Assembly: GCA_039105265.1 (NCBI GenBank) | Contig: JAPFFF010000004.1 | Span: 434,001-498,000, forward strand | Source of the DNA: Tritrichomonas musculus | Taxonomy: Eukaryota; Parabasalia; Tritrichomonadida; Tritrichomonadidae | DNA: 64,000 bases | Direction of reading: 5' to 3' | Shown: positions 10,761 through 20,122 of the stretch, in pieces | Position numbering within the stretch: the stretch's first letter is position 1 | Layout of the letters: each line of letters starts with the position of its first letter | The notes under the pieces: model-generated | Database searches by the model: none | What the model was told of the DNA's origin: nothing | Seen by the model: only the letters and a program-made list of their open reading frames with translations | Made by a program: the position numbers and the translations under genes

Positions 10761-11130
10761 TCTTTTTTTGTTTGTTTAATTTAATGACCACAAGAGAAAA
10801 TATTAATTTCATTGAATAAATCATGTTTGTTATAACAAATTATAGTCTTAATTATATATATGTTTAAATTATAATTATTTATTTTTATATTGATATAAAT
10901 ATATTATAAATTATAATGATATATATCTCTTTATGAAGAGAATAAAGATTTTTGTTGGGATTGCATATAATATCCTTTTTTCGAAAAATTGTATTTTGAT
11001 ATCATTTATACATTCTTTTAAGCATAGTGAATAATATGAAATCAAAATATTTTAAATCGATTTACTATATGCTGAGTTAAAACAATCATTTAAATTTAGT
11101 AACTCAAAAAAATTTCTTTTTTTTGCAGAA
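10761..11130. other. Intergenic, nothing recognised
   Basis: AT-rich spacer after the Wee1-like kinase. No coding frame, repeat or promoter motif is recognised. Confidence 0.4.
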
Positions 11131-11286
11131 ATATATGAAGCTATTTCTAAAGATGACAATTTCCTCATTGCTAAATTTACAGAGAAAGAACTTAAAGAAA
11201 TCGACGATTACAAACATAAATTTGAACAATTTGAGAAAGATCATCCAATTTCAAATGATTTCTTTTGCTACAAATTACAACTTTAA
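11131..11286 (+). pseudogene. Coding remnant of about 50 codons without a start
   Basis: A frame encodes IYEAISKDDNFLIAKFTEKE and continues through a charged helix to TAA at 11284. Composition and codon use look coding and the A/T density drops, but no in-frame ATG precedes it. A pyrimidine run and TTTGCAG sit just before it and could mimic a 3' splice site, yet no upstream exon is visible. It is best read as the stump of a decayed gene. Family unknown. Confidence 0.3.
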
Positions 11287-11597
11287 AAAGCTTTTTGCTT
11301 AAAGCCAAGGGGAATTAAAACTTTTTTTTATTTTTATAAACTCAATAAGTTGTTTCTTTCTTTCTCTATTTATTTCCATCATTTACTCATTTTAATAGTA
11401 AGGAATGATTTTAATGAAAACTCAGTTTACTTGATGCATCTTTTCAACTTCACGTATTTCGATTAATAAAATATTATTCAAGTATGTGATGACTATTTGA
11501 TAATGTTGATCAAACAGAAGAATTTTTACTTTATTAATAATAATATTGAAAACAACAACAACAACAATAATTATTACGAACCATTTGATAAATTGCT
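11287..11597. other. Intergenic 3' flank
   Basis: AT-rich spacer between the remnant and the SDF2-like gene, with a short AAC-triplet run near 11550-11565. No gene supported. Confidence 0.4.
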
Positions 11598-12188
11598 TTA
11601 ATTTCGTGGTGATTTCGCATACATTTCAGAAATTGGTTCGTTATCAAGATAAATACCTTCTGACGACCTCCATTGTGTTTCTTTTGAAAACTTCTTTGCA
11701 CACTTAACTTCATATATTTGATTTTCCACTTCATTAGTAATTGAATTGAAGCCTGATTGAAGATAACATTTTTCTTTAACGTTGTAAAATTGAACTGCTT
11801 TATCTTGTTCCCAATATTTCGTTCTTTGGTCACATATAACTTTCCAATGACTTTTACCTTCTTGATTCATCAATTTCGTGGCTGTAATCGTGCCTTGTGA
11901 TCGTTCTCCACTTGTGATGTAATAAGAAAAAAGTGGGTTATGGAGTGTAATATCTTCACCACAAATAATTGGTTTCCTCGTTACTTCTTGCGTCCCATTA
12001 GCAGGTTCAATGACCCAATACCATCCATCGTTATAAGGAGGCCGTTTGCAATTAATAACTGGGAGAAGACTCGTTTGGTTGATCTCAATCGTAATTCGAT
12101 TTTTAGTAAAAAGTCCTTTCAGCTGCACTGCTGATCCATACGTAACAAATTGCGATGTGACAATGCTAGAGAGAAGAAAAATAAACAT
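11598..12188 (-). CDS. SDF2-like MIR-domain protein of the secretory pathway
   Basis: The 196-residue product starts with a short hydrophobic signal peptide (MFIFLLSSIVTSQ), followed at once by VTYGSAVQLKG, the hallmark opening of SDF2/SDF2L1. The body holds three MIR-type units, each with a hydrophobic LxH or LxS turn: WYWVIEPANG and IICGEDITLHN in the middle, HWKVICDQ and VQFYNVKEKCYLQSG later. SDF2 proteins bind mannosylation and chaperone complexes in the ER lumen, and MIR domains also occur in protein O-mannosyltransferases. The length fits SDF2 (about 200 residues). The C-terminus is SPRN and shows no HDEL-type retention signal, so location inside the pathway is uncertain. The gene is divergent from the lipid-transfer gene. 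Confidence 0.75.
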   Translation of the reverse strand: MFIFLLSSIVTSQFVTYGSAVQLKGLFTKNRITIEINQTSLLPVINCKRPPYNDGWYWVIEPANGTQEVTRKPIICGEDITLHNPLFSYYITSGERSQGTITATKLMNQEGKSHWKVICDQRTKYWEQDKAVQFYNVKEKCYLQSGFNSITNEVENQIYEVKCAKKFSKETQWRSSEGIYLDNEPISEMYAKSPRN

Positions 12189-12505
12189 TTTTTTTTTTGA
12201 AATGGTTACATTTTACTTCTTTTACAGAAGTTCTGTATTTAAAATGATCGTCAAAAAATTGAAAAAAAAGCTGAATTTCTTCAGAAAAAAAGAGATTTCA
12301 TTCAAAAAATTGAATTAAACATCGGATTAAATTCAATATAATTTATATTTATTTGACGATAATACTAACCAATATATATATTTTTTGAGCATTTTCATTT
12401 TATTATTTTCTTTTTTTTAATTTATACTATGATGAAAATTTGTGAAATTGAATTAGCGGCGTATAGAATCATATATTTACTTGTAATACAAATTTTCGAA
12501 ATCTA
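12189..12505. other. Bidirectional intergenic region
   Basis: A spacer of about 320 bases between the divergent SDF2-like and BLTP2-like genes, rich in A and T tracts. It must hold both promoters. A loose motif match, CATTCAAAAAATTG (12299-12312), is about 115 bases from the SDF2-like start. Confidence 0.35.
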
Positions 12506-15500
12506 ATGTTTCTTTTTAAACTCATCTTGCTTGGAATTTTCCTCTACATTCTATTCATATATTTAAAATATTTCCTCAATTTCCTTCTAAACAATTCCCT
12601 TTCCAAGAAATGCAGCGTGGTTCGAGGAAAACAACCATTTCATTTTAATTCGATTTCTTTTAATTCACCTGACTTAAAATTTTCTATTACTAATATAAAG
12701 CTTGACATTAATTTGTTAGGGATTTTGTTAAGTCAAACCAAATTTTTAGTATTTCAACTTGGCGATATATCAGTTGAAATAATTAACATCCCTAATAAAG
12801 CTAAGACAAAAAAATCCGAAGAAAACAAACAAAAGCAAATCACACCTTTTACAGTTGTATTGCACGCATTTTATTACTTTCAAGTATGCTTGTTATCATT
12901 ATTATTTAGATCTGCTTTATTTGAATTTAAATCTCTGAATATTAAATTTCGAATTTTCAATTATCTCCTGAAAGGATTTAGATTTTCTTATCAGCGAATT
13001 GGAAAACAATTTAAAATTGATATTAACATTGGCAAAACGACAATAAATATTGCAAAAGAACAATTTACAATAGAACCAATTAAAAATTCTAGCAGTTACG
13101 ATTTAGCTCCGATTATGACTTTATACAATTATGAATCAATTTTAATTCCAATAGACATATCGTTTCCAGCGTTTGAATTTAGTTGTAATAAAGATAAAAT
13201 AACTATTCATTCAATTATAGTTTCTGTTTTATTACCACGTGGGTCAGTACCTCTTTCGTTTAAAAATATTAATATCACTTCTTCAGTTTCTGTTCCCCCT
13301 CTCCTTTTGAAGATCAAAGAATTTTCATTTTTCAAATCAGTTTCCCTTGTTGATGTTAAACGCCTTAACCTTGATGTACTATTTCTTGAAGTTAAGCGGA
13401 TTACTCTATATAATGAAGAGAGACAAGTAATTGATATCAAGAAGCTCAAACTTGACACAAAATACAAAAAACTTGATGTTTCATGTAAAAGTATTAATGT
13501 TAATTATAATACATTAACAGGCTTATCAATTTTATCATGTGCTGCCCCATATATCTATCACCGACATCGAGATCCATCAACAACACCACCAATGAAAATT
13601 GCTTTTCCTGATATAAATGTTAATGTTTCTTCACTTATTTTAACACTTAAATTTTCTGATCTTGCAATATTGAAGGGCGATTTTGGAAAAGTGAAAATGA
13701 AGGACAGAGCTTTTCAGATTCCAAATGTTGCTGTTTTCTTAAATCAAATGAAAACCATTACAATTAAACCATTACGTATAGACGATGCGAAAAATCAACT
13801 TCATTTTGTTGCAGGTAAAATACATTTACATGATCGGAAACAATTTTACATATACGACTTTTTACGCGATCTTGTTAAATCATGGAGGGCAATAGCACCA
13901 TATGTTCTTGATAAATTCCTTGAGAAAGAAAGTATTCCATTTCCAATATATGTTGAAGCTGATTCATTAAAGGCAAAGTTTGATGATTATCCAGTTAACA
14001 TTCATTTATCACGAGCTGTTAGAGTTATGCCCAAACATATCATTAATGATGCTGTGCGTAGAAAAATTTTTACTGAAAAAACGAATTCATTAAATTTGTC
14101 ACCAGAATCGATTGCTGATGGTGAAATGGCTTTATCAAAATTAACCTTCGATGAATATCGAAAAGAAATCGAAAAGACCAAATTACACAAGTTTCAATTT
14201 TATGTAGATATTAAAAAACCGAAATTTTTGTTAGACTGCGTTGGATTTATAAATAAAGTTCAAAAGATGGGTGAATGGGATCCTACCACGAAAGAATTCT
14301 ATCCTGACATGGTTTGGGAATTTTTAATTGGTGGTCAATCAGACATCAAAGCTGATGAATTGAAAGCTTATTTTTATGACATTGAAGAACCCTTAATTCA
14401 CATTAAACATGGTCATTTACATGGTCCTGTTGTTTTTGCTGAAGGCAAGAACCAACAACAAAGTCCAACTCACATGACAGTTGATGGTCAAGATGTTATT
14501 GCCATTAAAAATGCGAGTGACTTTAAATTGTACACAAATATGAAAATAGAAATAGATAATTTTCAAGCCATTTATGGAACTTCTTATCGCAAAATATATC
14601 ATACGATTAATGATATTATTCGAACACTTATTCCATACTTCCCAGATCCTTCAGCACGACCTGAATGGTGGGATATTCTTCGATTCCAACTTCGAGGTCG
14701 ATTTGCAATTAAAGTTAAACATGCAATTATTAAAGTATCAGCTGTTCGTGATTATACTGACACTCATGATTACACTGGAGTTCATTTTCATAATCTGGCA
14801 ATGAAATGGAAAGAAGGAAAATTGAATGCTGGCGCTCATATGTTTCGTGCTGTTCGTGTTGGTGAAGGAAAACAAAGTGGAATAACTTTGATGGAATTTC
14901 CTCATTTTGATGTTAAGGCCAAATATATTTGGTCGAATAAATCTGGAATAAATCCACGCCTTCACTTTATAATGCCTGACGTTTCTACTTTTAATGATCC
15001 TGAAAATTGTGACTCTTTCGCTGATTATAGAGCAACTGGCTTGAAAGTTAATTTGAAAATTAATTTCACAATGAGTCATAATATCATTCCTCATTTTACT
15101 TTTGACTGTGCTCATTTTAAGTGGCTTTTTGGATCGATGCTGATGTTTTTAAAAGATAATATAATTAATTTTCAGATATCTCAAAAATATTATCTTCCTC
15201 ATAAAAAGAAAAATAAAATTGTCAATATTAATCAGCTTCATATTGAGGGAAATATCGATATTTCTTGCAATTTCATGTATTTCCAAATTTTTGATCATTT
15301 TCCAATATCTAATACTAAAATTAAAGGTTCTTCAGTTGATATGAGAATAAATGAATTGGCAATGAAATTTAAGGTTAAATATCATCGTTCAAAGTTTACT
15401 GACGTTAAATATGACGGTTATATTAGTGAAATTGAATTTTGTGCAACAGATTTATATCAATATTGTTCAGTTGACAAACCAAGAACAAATTCGTTCTTTA

Positions 15501-17023
15501 CAATTAAGCCAATTCAAATGGTTTCCGATGAAAATAAAAACAAAATGATAATTAAAGAAATCCAAATCAACATTGATCAGATCATATTAGGATATCTGTT
15601 TGAGTTTGTCGGAACTGCAAAAGCTATCACTGAAGCTTTAAACGGCACCAACGTTATGAAAATTCCTAAAGAAGCTCCAAAAATTCAAGATTCTTACCAA
15701 AATACAATTGCACGATTTACAAATGTAATTGACCAAAGTCAAATTAGCAGCATTAAATTTAATTTCACTTCAGTTGAAACAGAACTTAATGTTGTTATTG
15801 ATTTTAGTAAAAATATAGCTTCAATTCTAACTGAGGAGAAAACTGGTTGTATCGCATACCGATTAAATATTGACCATTTATCGGTTTATTCGAATTCGAA
15901 ATCACCAAAAGTTGATACTAATCATCCACTTTTGACAGTAAACAAAATAACCATTTTTATGACTAAATCACTTTCATATTTTAATTCTGAATCTGCAGAG
16001 TTAGCAATATCAGCTGTCGATTTCACATCATTACATCTTGTTTTCCAAGAATGCTTTTCAGCAAAAAGAAATATGTCTCTAGATCAAGTTGATCAAAAAT
16101 CAAACGTATTATTTGCTATTTACATATCAATACCAAAAGTTGTCGGTGAATTGCTCGATAGTAACAACACAGCAATCTGCCGGGGAGAATTGATAGATAC
16201 AACTCTGAAATATTTACAAAATGATAACATGTCAAGGAGTATAACTTTGATAATTGATGGAATGGACGTTAAGGATTTAGTTCCTGGTTTTATTTATCCT
16301 CAAGTCATTAAAAGATGGACAGAAAAAGATAATCCTAATACAAAACAACCACATATAATGGTGCAACTTGTTTCATTACCAGGCGTTGCTGGCTGCATGC
16401 TATATTCACATATAGAATTAAATATGAGTCCTACAATTGCAAAATACGAAAAAGCATTTTTCAATCTTTTTATTGATTTCTTTAATCAAGATCTTCCAAA
16501 AATGGCAAGACAGTCAGTTGCATATTTAAATCAAAAGAAAAATAAAATTGAAATCCCATTCGTTACTTATCCAGCAGAAAACTTCCCCACAGTCGAAGAA
16601 TCTCTAACAGATATTGTAAAGCAAAATAAATCATCTGAATATAATTTAATGAAAAATCCCCAAAATACTTCAGTTTTTGTTCGTTACTTTAGATTAAATC
16701 CTTTTTTAGTCAATATCTCATATAAAAATCCTGATAATAAGCTTATTCAACTCATCAATGATTTCAATGGCCAATGCACCGAAATTTTATATCATGATTT
16801 TAATGGATCTATGGCTCAATTTATTCAAAAGTTAAAGAAAGAAATTAGTCACATTTTATTACCACAGTTGATGAAGCATATAGTTGGCATTAAAGAAAGA
16901 GACGCGACAAACAAACAAGATGTTGGCGAGTGGCTCAATACAGAAGATGGAAAGATGAGCAAAAATGATAAGAGAAAAGAAATGCTGTTTGGCCACAAGA
17001 ATTTGAAAAATGAAAAGAAATAA
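12506..17023 (+). CDS. Bridge-like lipid transfer protein (FMP27/Hobbit/BLTP2 family)
   Basis: A 1505-residue protein. Residues 1-30 form a hydrophobic membrane anchor (MFLFKLILLGIFLYILFIYL), as in BLTP2/Hobbit, FMP27 and plant SABRE/KIP, which sit at ER contact sites and carry lipid along a long groove of repeated beta-sheet (RBG) units. The strongest sign is EWWDILRFQLRGRFAI near residues 720-735, matching the GFWDK region of the family (WWD-x-L/F-R-x3-x-GR). The rest is alternating beta strands with NIH, KFNF and similar edges and no catalytic motif, as expected for RBG repeats. It is shorter than animal or plant members (over 2000 residues), implying a shorter bridge. The C-terminal 60 residues are lysine-rich and may bind the partner membrane. 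Confidence 0.8.
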   Translation: MFLFKLILLGIFLYILFIYLKYFLNFLLNNSLSKKCSVVRGKQPFHFNSISFNSPDLKFSITNIKLDINLLGILLSQTKFLVFQLGDISVEIINIPNKAKTKKSEENKQKQITPFTVVLHAFYYFQVCLLSLLFRSALFEFKSLNIKFRIFNYLLKGFRFSYQRIGKQFKIDINIGKTTINIAKEQFTIEPIKNSSSYDLAPIMTLYNYESILIPIDISFPAFEFSCNKDKITIHSIIVSVLLPRGSVPLSFKNINITSSVSVPPLLLKIKEFSFFKSVSLVDVKRLNLDVLFLEVKRITLYNEERQVIDIKKLKLDTKYKKLDVSCKSINVNYNTLTGLSILSCAAPYIYHRHRDPSTTPPMKIAFPDINVNVSSLILTLKFSDLAILKGDFGKVKMKDRAFQIPNVAVFLNQMKTITIKPLRIDDAKNQLHFVAGKIHLHDRKQFYIYDFLRDLVKSWRAIAPYVLDKFLEKESIPFPIYVEADSLKAKFDDYPVNIHLSRAVRVMPKHIINDAVRRKIFTEKTNSLNLSPESIADGEMALSKLTFDEYRKEIEKTKLHKFQFYVDIKKPKFLLDCVGFINKVQKMGEWDPTTKEFYPDMVWEFLIGGQSDIKADELKAYFYDIEEPLIHIKHGHLHGPVVFAEGKNQQQSPTHMTVDGQDVIAIKNASDFKLYTNMKIEIDNFQAIYGTSYRKIYHTINDIIRTLIPYFPDPSARPEWWDILRFQLRGRFAIKVKHAIIKVSAVRDYTDTHDYTGVHFHNLAMKWKEGKLNAGAHMFRAVRVGEGKQSGITLMEFPHFDVKAKYIWSNKSGINPRLHFIMPDVSTFNDPENCDSFADYRATGLKVNLKINFTMSHNIIPHFTFDCAHFKWLFGSMLMFLKDNIINFQISQKYYLPHKKKNKIVNINQLHIEGNIDISCNFMYFQIFDHFPISNTKIKGSSVDMRINELAMKFKVKYHRSKFTDVKYDGYISEIEFCATDLYQYCSVDKPRTNSFFTIKPIQMVSDENKNKMIIKEIQINIDQIILGYLFEFVGTAKAITEALNGTNVMKIPKEAPKIQDSYQNTIARFTNVIDQSQISSIKFNFTSVETELNVVIDFSKNIASILTEEKTGCIAYRLNIDHLSVYSNSKSPKVDTNHPLLTVNKITIFMTKSLSYFNSESAELAISAVDFTSLHLVFQECFSAKRNMSLDQVDQKSNVLFAIYISIPKVVGELLDSNNTAICRGELIDTTLKYLQNDNMSRSITLIIDGMDVKDLVPGFIYPQVIKRWTEKDNPNTKQPHIMVQLVSLPGVAGCMLYSHIELNMSPTIAKYEKAFFNLFIDFFNQDLPKMARQSVAYLNQKKNKIEIPFVTYPAENFPTVEESLTDIVKQNKSSEYNLMKNPQNTSVFVRYFRLNPFLVNISYKNPDNKLIQLINDFNGQCTEILYHDFNGSMAQFIQKLKKEISHILLPQLMKHIVGIKERDATNKQDVGEWLNTEDGKMSKNDKRKEMLFGHKNLKNEKK

Positions 17024-17509
17024 TATTATTTCAATCAATCTTTATACTGCATACTACTTGTTATTTATTTTTCATGCATACTTATGTTTATTAAATTTAA
17101 TAAAAAAAGTTGTCTTTAGTATATCTGATAATGATATGAATTTTTTCATTTATCATAGATCGAAAAAAAATCAGCAATTTTCAATTATGTTTAAATTAAT
17201 TGGCGTATAGATCAACACATATTTGCAAATTTATACAATCGTGTGAAAGAAAATGTTTAAATTTAAACACGATTATTTTCCAGTCAAAAAGTTATATAAA
17301 AATATAAAGCCAAGCCTTTCTCAAAGATATTTTCAATATAGAAACATCAGAGAGAAACATTTAATTTTCAAAACCATAAAACATTAGTTTTCTAATGAAC
17401 AACAAATTAAATAAAATATTAGAAATTTGATTTAAAGAAAGAAAGAAAAAAAGACAAAGGAGTGAAATTAAAAGTCAAAAAGATAAGTTTTACTTGACTA
17501 TTATGCTGT
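17024..17509. other. Intergenic between convergent genes
   Basis: A spacer of about 490 bases between the 3' ends of the lipid-transfer and eS24 genes. A GAAAGAAAGAAAAAAAGAC purine tract lies at about 17437-17455. No gene supported. Confidence 0.4.
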
Positions 17510-17932
17510 TTAAGCACCACCGAGTTCTTCCTTACGTTGTTGACGACGTGTCTTGTGATTTGTTGCACGAACGCCAGTACCCCAAACCTTCATCTTTTGT
17601 TTACGTGTGTTCTTCCTGGAACGACGAGTTTGTTTTGACTTTTCTTTAAGATGAGCTTTGACAAGTCGATGAAGTGGCTCAACTTTAAGTAAAGCGTCTT
17701 TAGAATCGTAAATAAAACCGAATCCGGTTGTGTGACCGCCTCCATAGGATGTCTTTAAGGCAAAGATGACGGTGTTTTCTTTATTGGCTTTTAATTGTTG
17801 TGAAACTAAATCTTTAATCTCTTCGCGAGTTGGTGCTGGTGCGCCTGGGTGCTTAAGATCAACAACAAATTGTTTACGGTCAAGAAGTTTGTTGACAATA
17901 TATTTCCTGATGCGCAAGGTAGCTTTCGACAT
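17510..17932 (-). CDS. RPS24: 40S ribosomal protein S24 (eS24)
   Basis: The 140-residue product matches eS24 through its whole length. An RIRKYIVNKLLDRKQFVVDL opening is followed by HPGAPAPTREEIKDLV, the FALKTSYGGGHTTGFGFIYD core (the GGG-x-T-x-GF-x-IYD signature) and a long basic C-terminal tail (KSKQTRRSRKNTRKQKMKVW). eS24 is part of the small-subunit body and functions in 18S rRNA processing. Length is as usual (about 130-140). Codon use is noticeably more GC-rich and less A/T-biased than neighbours, as expected for a highly expressed gene. It has no intron. Confidence 0.97.
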   Translation of the reverse strand: MSKATLRIRKYIVNKLLDRKQFVVDLKHPGAPAPTREEIKDLVSQQLKANKENTVIFALKTSYGGGHTTGFGFIYDSKDALLKVEPLHRLVKAHLKEKSKQTRRSRKNTRKQKMKVWGTGVRATNHKTRRQQRKEELGGA

Positions 17933-18146
17933 CGTTTCAAAGGCCGGACCATCGTGTCAAAACCGTTAAACTCAATAGTTTACAAAACCGTATTTTTTGA
18001 TAAGTTTACAAAAACAAAATTTTGGAAGAATAAAAAACGATTATTTTGAATACATTTTCTATCAGTGCTTTTTCTCTATAAAAATCCAATTAAAATAGTA
18101 ATTATATCAAATTTGGTATATTTATAGATTTGAGCTTTAAAAATGT

Positions 18147-18213
18147 AACTTTTTCAACTTTTGAAATATGAAGAGTATATACAACTTATGGAGATTTTAT
18201 TCTCAAAAAGTTT
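18147..18213. promoter_or_regulatory. Candidate promoter motifs, AACTTTTT / CAAAAAGTTT pair
   Basis: The divergent spacer between eS24 and the next gene holds AACTTTTTCAACTTTTGAA (18147-18165) and CTCAAAAAGTTTG (18202-18214), the latter about 75 bases before the start at 18288. The same motif recurs upstream of at least four other genes here. Function is inferred from position only. Confidence 0.45.
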
Positions 18214-18287
18214 GTTTTTCTGAGGTTTATGCAATTTTTTTGAGATAGTTGAACCTAATCTAAATATGACAAAGAATTTCTAACTAA

Positions 18288-18680
18288 ATGTCAGACAAAA
18301 ACATTGATATAAAACAAATTGAAGATGAATTGGCTAAAGGAGAAGAAGAGGAATCAGTGGCGAAACATTTATTATTATATTTATCTTGCTTACCTTATCC
18401 AAAGGGTAATATGAAAAACCTCAAAGACGCTCAAGACGCTACAAAAAAATTATCAGAAGATATTCAAAATGAATTAACAACCAAAGAAGAATATAATAAA
18501 TATAGTTATATAACTACAGTTGAAGCAAATTCTATTAATGGGCCAGCATATGCAGCTTCTGGTCACTATCTCATTGGAAAAAAAGATTTTCACGTATCAA
18601 CAAAAATTGAACCAAAAAGAGACCTCGAATTTTGCTTTTTGATCAATGTATATGGATTTTATAAAGAGAAAACCCAATGA
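18288..18680 (+). CDS. Conserved-looking small protein, unknown function
   Basis: A 130-residue soluble protein. The acidic N-terminus (DIKQIEDELAKGEEEESVAK) leads into a helical segment with LLLYLSCLPYPKGNMKNLKD. The second half looks like beta sheet: TTVEANSINGPAYAASGHYL, then FHVSTKIEPKRDLEFCFLIN. There is no signal peptide, membrane span or metal-binding cluster. The balanced composition, lack of low complexity and promoter motif upstream suggest a real folded protein. I do not recognise the family. Confidence 0.75.
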   Translation: MSDKNIDIKQIEDELAKGEEEESVAKHLLLYLSCLPYPKGNMKNLKDAQDATKKLSEDIQNELTTKEEYNKYSYITTVEANSINGPAYAASGHYLIGKKDFHVSTKIEPKRDLEFCFLINVYGFYKEKTQ

Positions 18681-19194
18681 CTAAGTGATATTATTCATAC
18701 TCTTTTTTGTTTTTTTTGTTTTCTTGTTTTTTTATTAATGTATGAATGTTTTCAATAAACTTACTTAACTAAAATAATTAAATATTTCAATCGATTTTTT
18801 CATTCCTATAGAATCGATAAAAAAATTAATGCTCCATATAAAAAAAATGCTTCACATAAACGTTTTGGAATGTAAGCAAAAAGTATTCATTAAAATATGA
18901 AATATATATTTTTAAAATTAAAATTTCATGATAATACGGTGAATATCAATTAATATCCTCAAATTAGCTGAGGAATTGCATTGCATGATCATCTTCACAA
19001 TCATCATGAATATCGAAATCATATATACCATTTTTCACAAAACTTGCATTTGGTAGAATCAGCAATCAGCTAATGATATTAAAGAATTCCGATAGCAAAC
19101 CATTTAGAATCAATTTGCAATTACAAATTATGAACAATTATTAAAACAAAATACTTTTATATTTTCTAATGAGATTAGAACAATTAACAATTAT
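18681..19194. other. Intergenic between convergent genes
   Basis: About 510 bases of AT-rich spacer with a TTTTTTGTTTTCTTGTTTTT run just after the upstream stop codon (about 18713-18732). No gene or long repeat recognised. Confidence 0.4.
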
Positions 19195-19770
19195 TTATTC
19201 TGGAACAAAAACATATTTCTTTTTGAGTTGTTCAAGTGAGGATTCGATATCAATAAGCTGCTGCTCAAGCATTCTCTGTTGTCTTTGAAGCTGAGGGCTT
19301 TCAATACGTAATGGAGCCCTTCCAAGAGTTGATTCAATTTCTTGTTTCTGTTCTGTCAAATCATCTATTGCAATAGCCTTTTCTTCTTCAGAAAGAAGAC
19401 GCATTCCTGGTGGACAAACGCTTCCATCTTCATAACAATGGGATGATTTTTCCATATCTAATGCACGTTGTGAATAGTAATCAGGGATTTCTCCTGGAGC
19501 ATGCTTTCTGTTAACTACTTTTTCTTTATGATTAATTACCTTTGGCCCTTTTGCACGGCTTTTTTGGTTTGATGCTTGCTCTATGTTTCTTTGAATAAAA
19601 TCAATTCTTGGAGCTCCATAAGCTTTAGGAATTTCTTTTGGTGCTGAATGCGTGATATCAATCTTATTTATTTTTCCATTTTGTGGATAATCCAATTTCT
19701 TTAATTTAGATTTTGTTGAATTCCTACTTCCTGAACGAAGTTCCTTTTGATATCTAAGCTTTGCTTCCAT
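19195..19770 (-). CDS. Enkurin-domain protein
   Basis: A 191-residue basic protein. The C-terminal 75 residues form an enkurin domain: PPGMRLLSEEEKAIAIDDL, then LGRAPLRIESPQLQRQQRML, then a helix ending KKKYVFVPE, reproducing the GxRLLxEEER...LP...LE..L..IE..I....VFV pattern. The N-terminal half is disordered and rich in K, R, N and P. Enkurin-domain proteins are microtubule inner proteins or spoke-associated parts of motile axonemes. That fits a flagellated cell and the SPEF2-like and KATNIP-like genes in this window. Length is below animal enkurin (about 255). The start is the only ATG upstream of the conserved region. Confidence 0.8.
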   Translation of the reverse strand: MEAKLRYQKELRSGSRNSTKSKLKKLDYPQNGKINKIDITHSAPKEIPKAYGAPRIDFIQRNIEQASNQKSRAKGPKVINHKEKVVNRKHAPGEIPDYYSQRALDMEKSSHCYEDGSVCPPGMRLLSEEEKAIAIDDLTEQKQEIESTLGRAPLRIESPQLQRQQRMLEQQLIDIESSLEQLKKKYVFVPE

Positions 19771-20122
19771 TTAAAAAAAAATTTTCATTAATAGTAAACG
19801 CATATTTTATGTGATTTTTTTCATTTCATCGAAATTCATGAAAAAATTCAATTTGCAAATTTATCATTATCATTATTATTAGATGATGCTAAAGCTGTTT
19901 TAATCAAAACATTATTAATTTATAGCAAATGATATTTCATTATATATCATTCAATTTTGTAATATCAATTAAACATTTATCAAAAGATTAAAACAAAATA
20001 CAATATACAAATATATTTAAATACAAATATTTTTATTTATAATATAAAAACAAGAATTTGTAAGTATGCGAATAATGCATATGTCACAAAAATTAAATAA
20101 ATTTATAACTAATAACAAAAAT
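19771..20122. other. Intergenic, nothing recognised
   Basis: AT-rich spacer of about 350 bases between two leftward genes. No open frame or repeat. Confidence 0.4.

Noticed and set aside
11104..11131. Intron 3' end (pyrimidine run plus GCAG)
   Set aside because: No matching 5' splice site or upstream exon, and it lacks the branch/acceptor consensus known for trichomonad introns.
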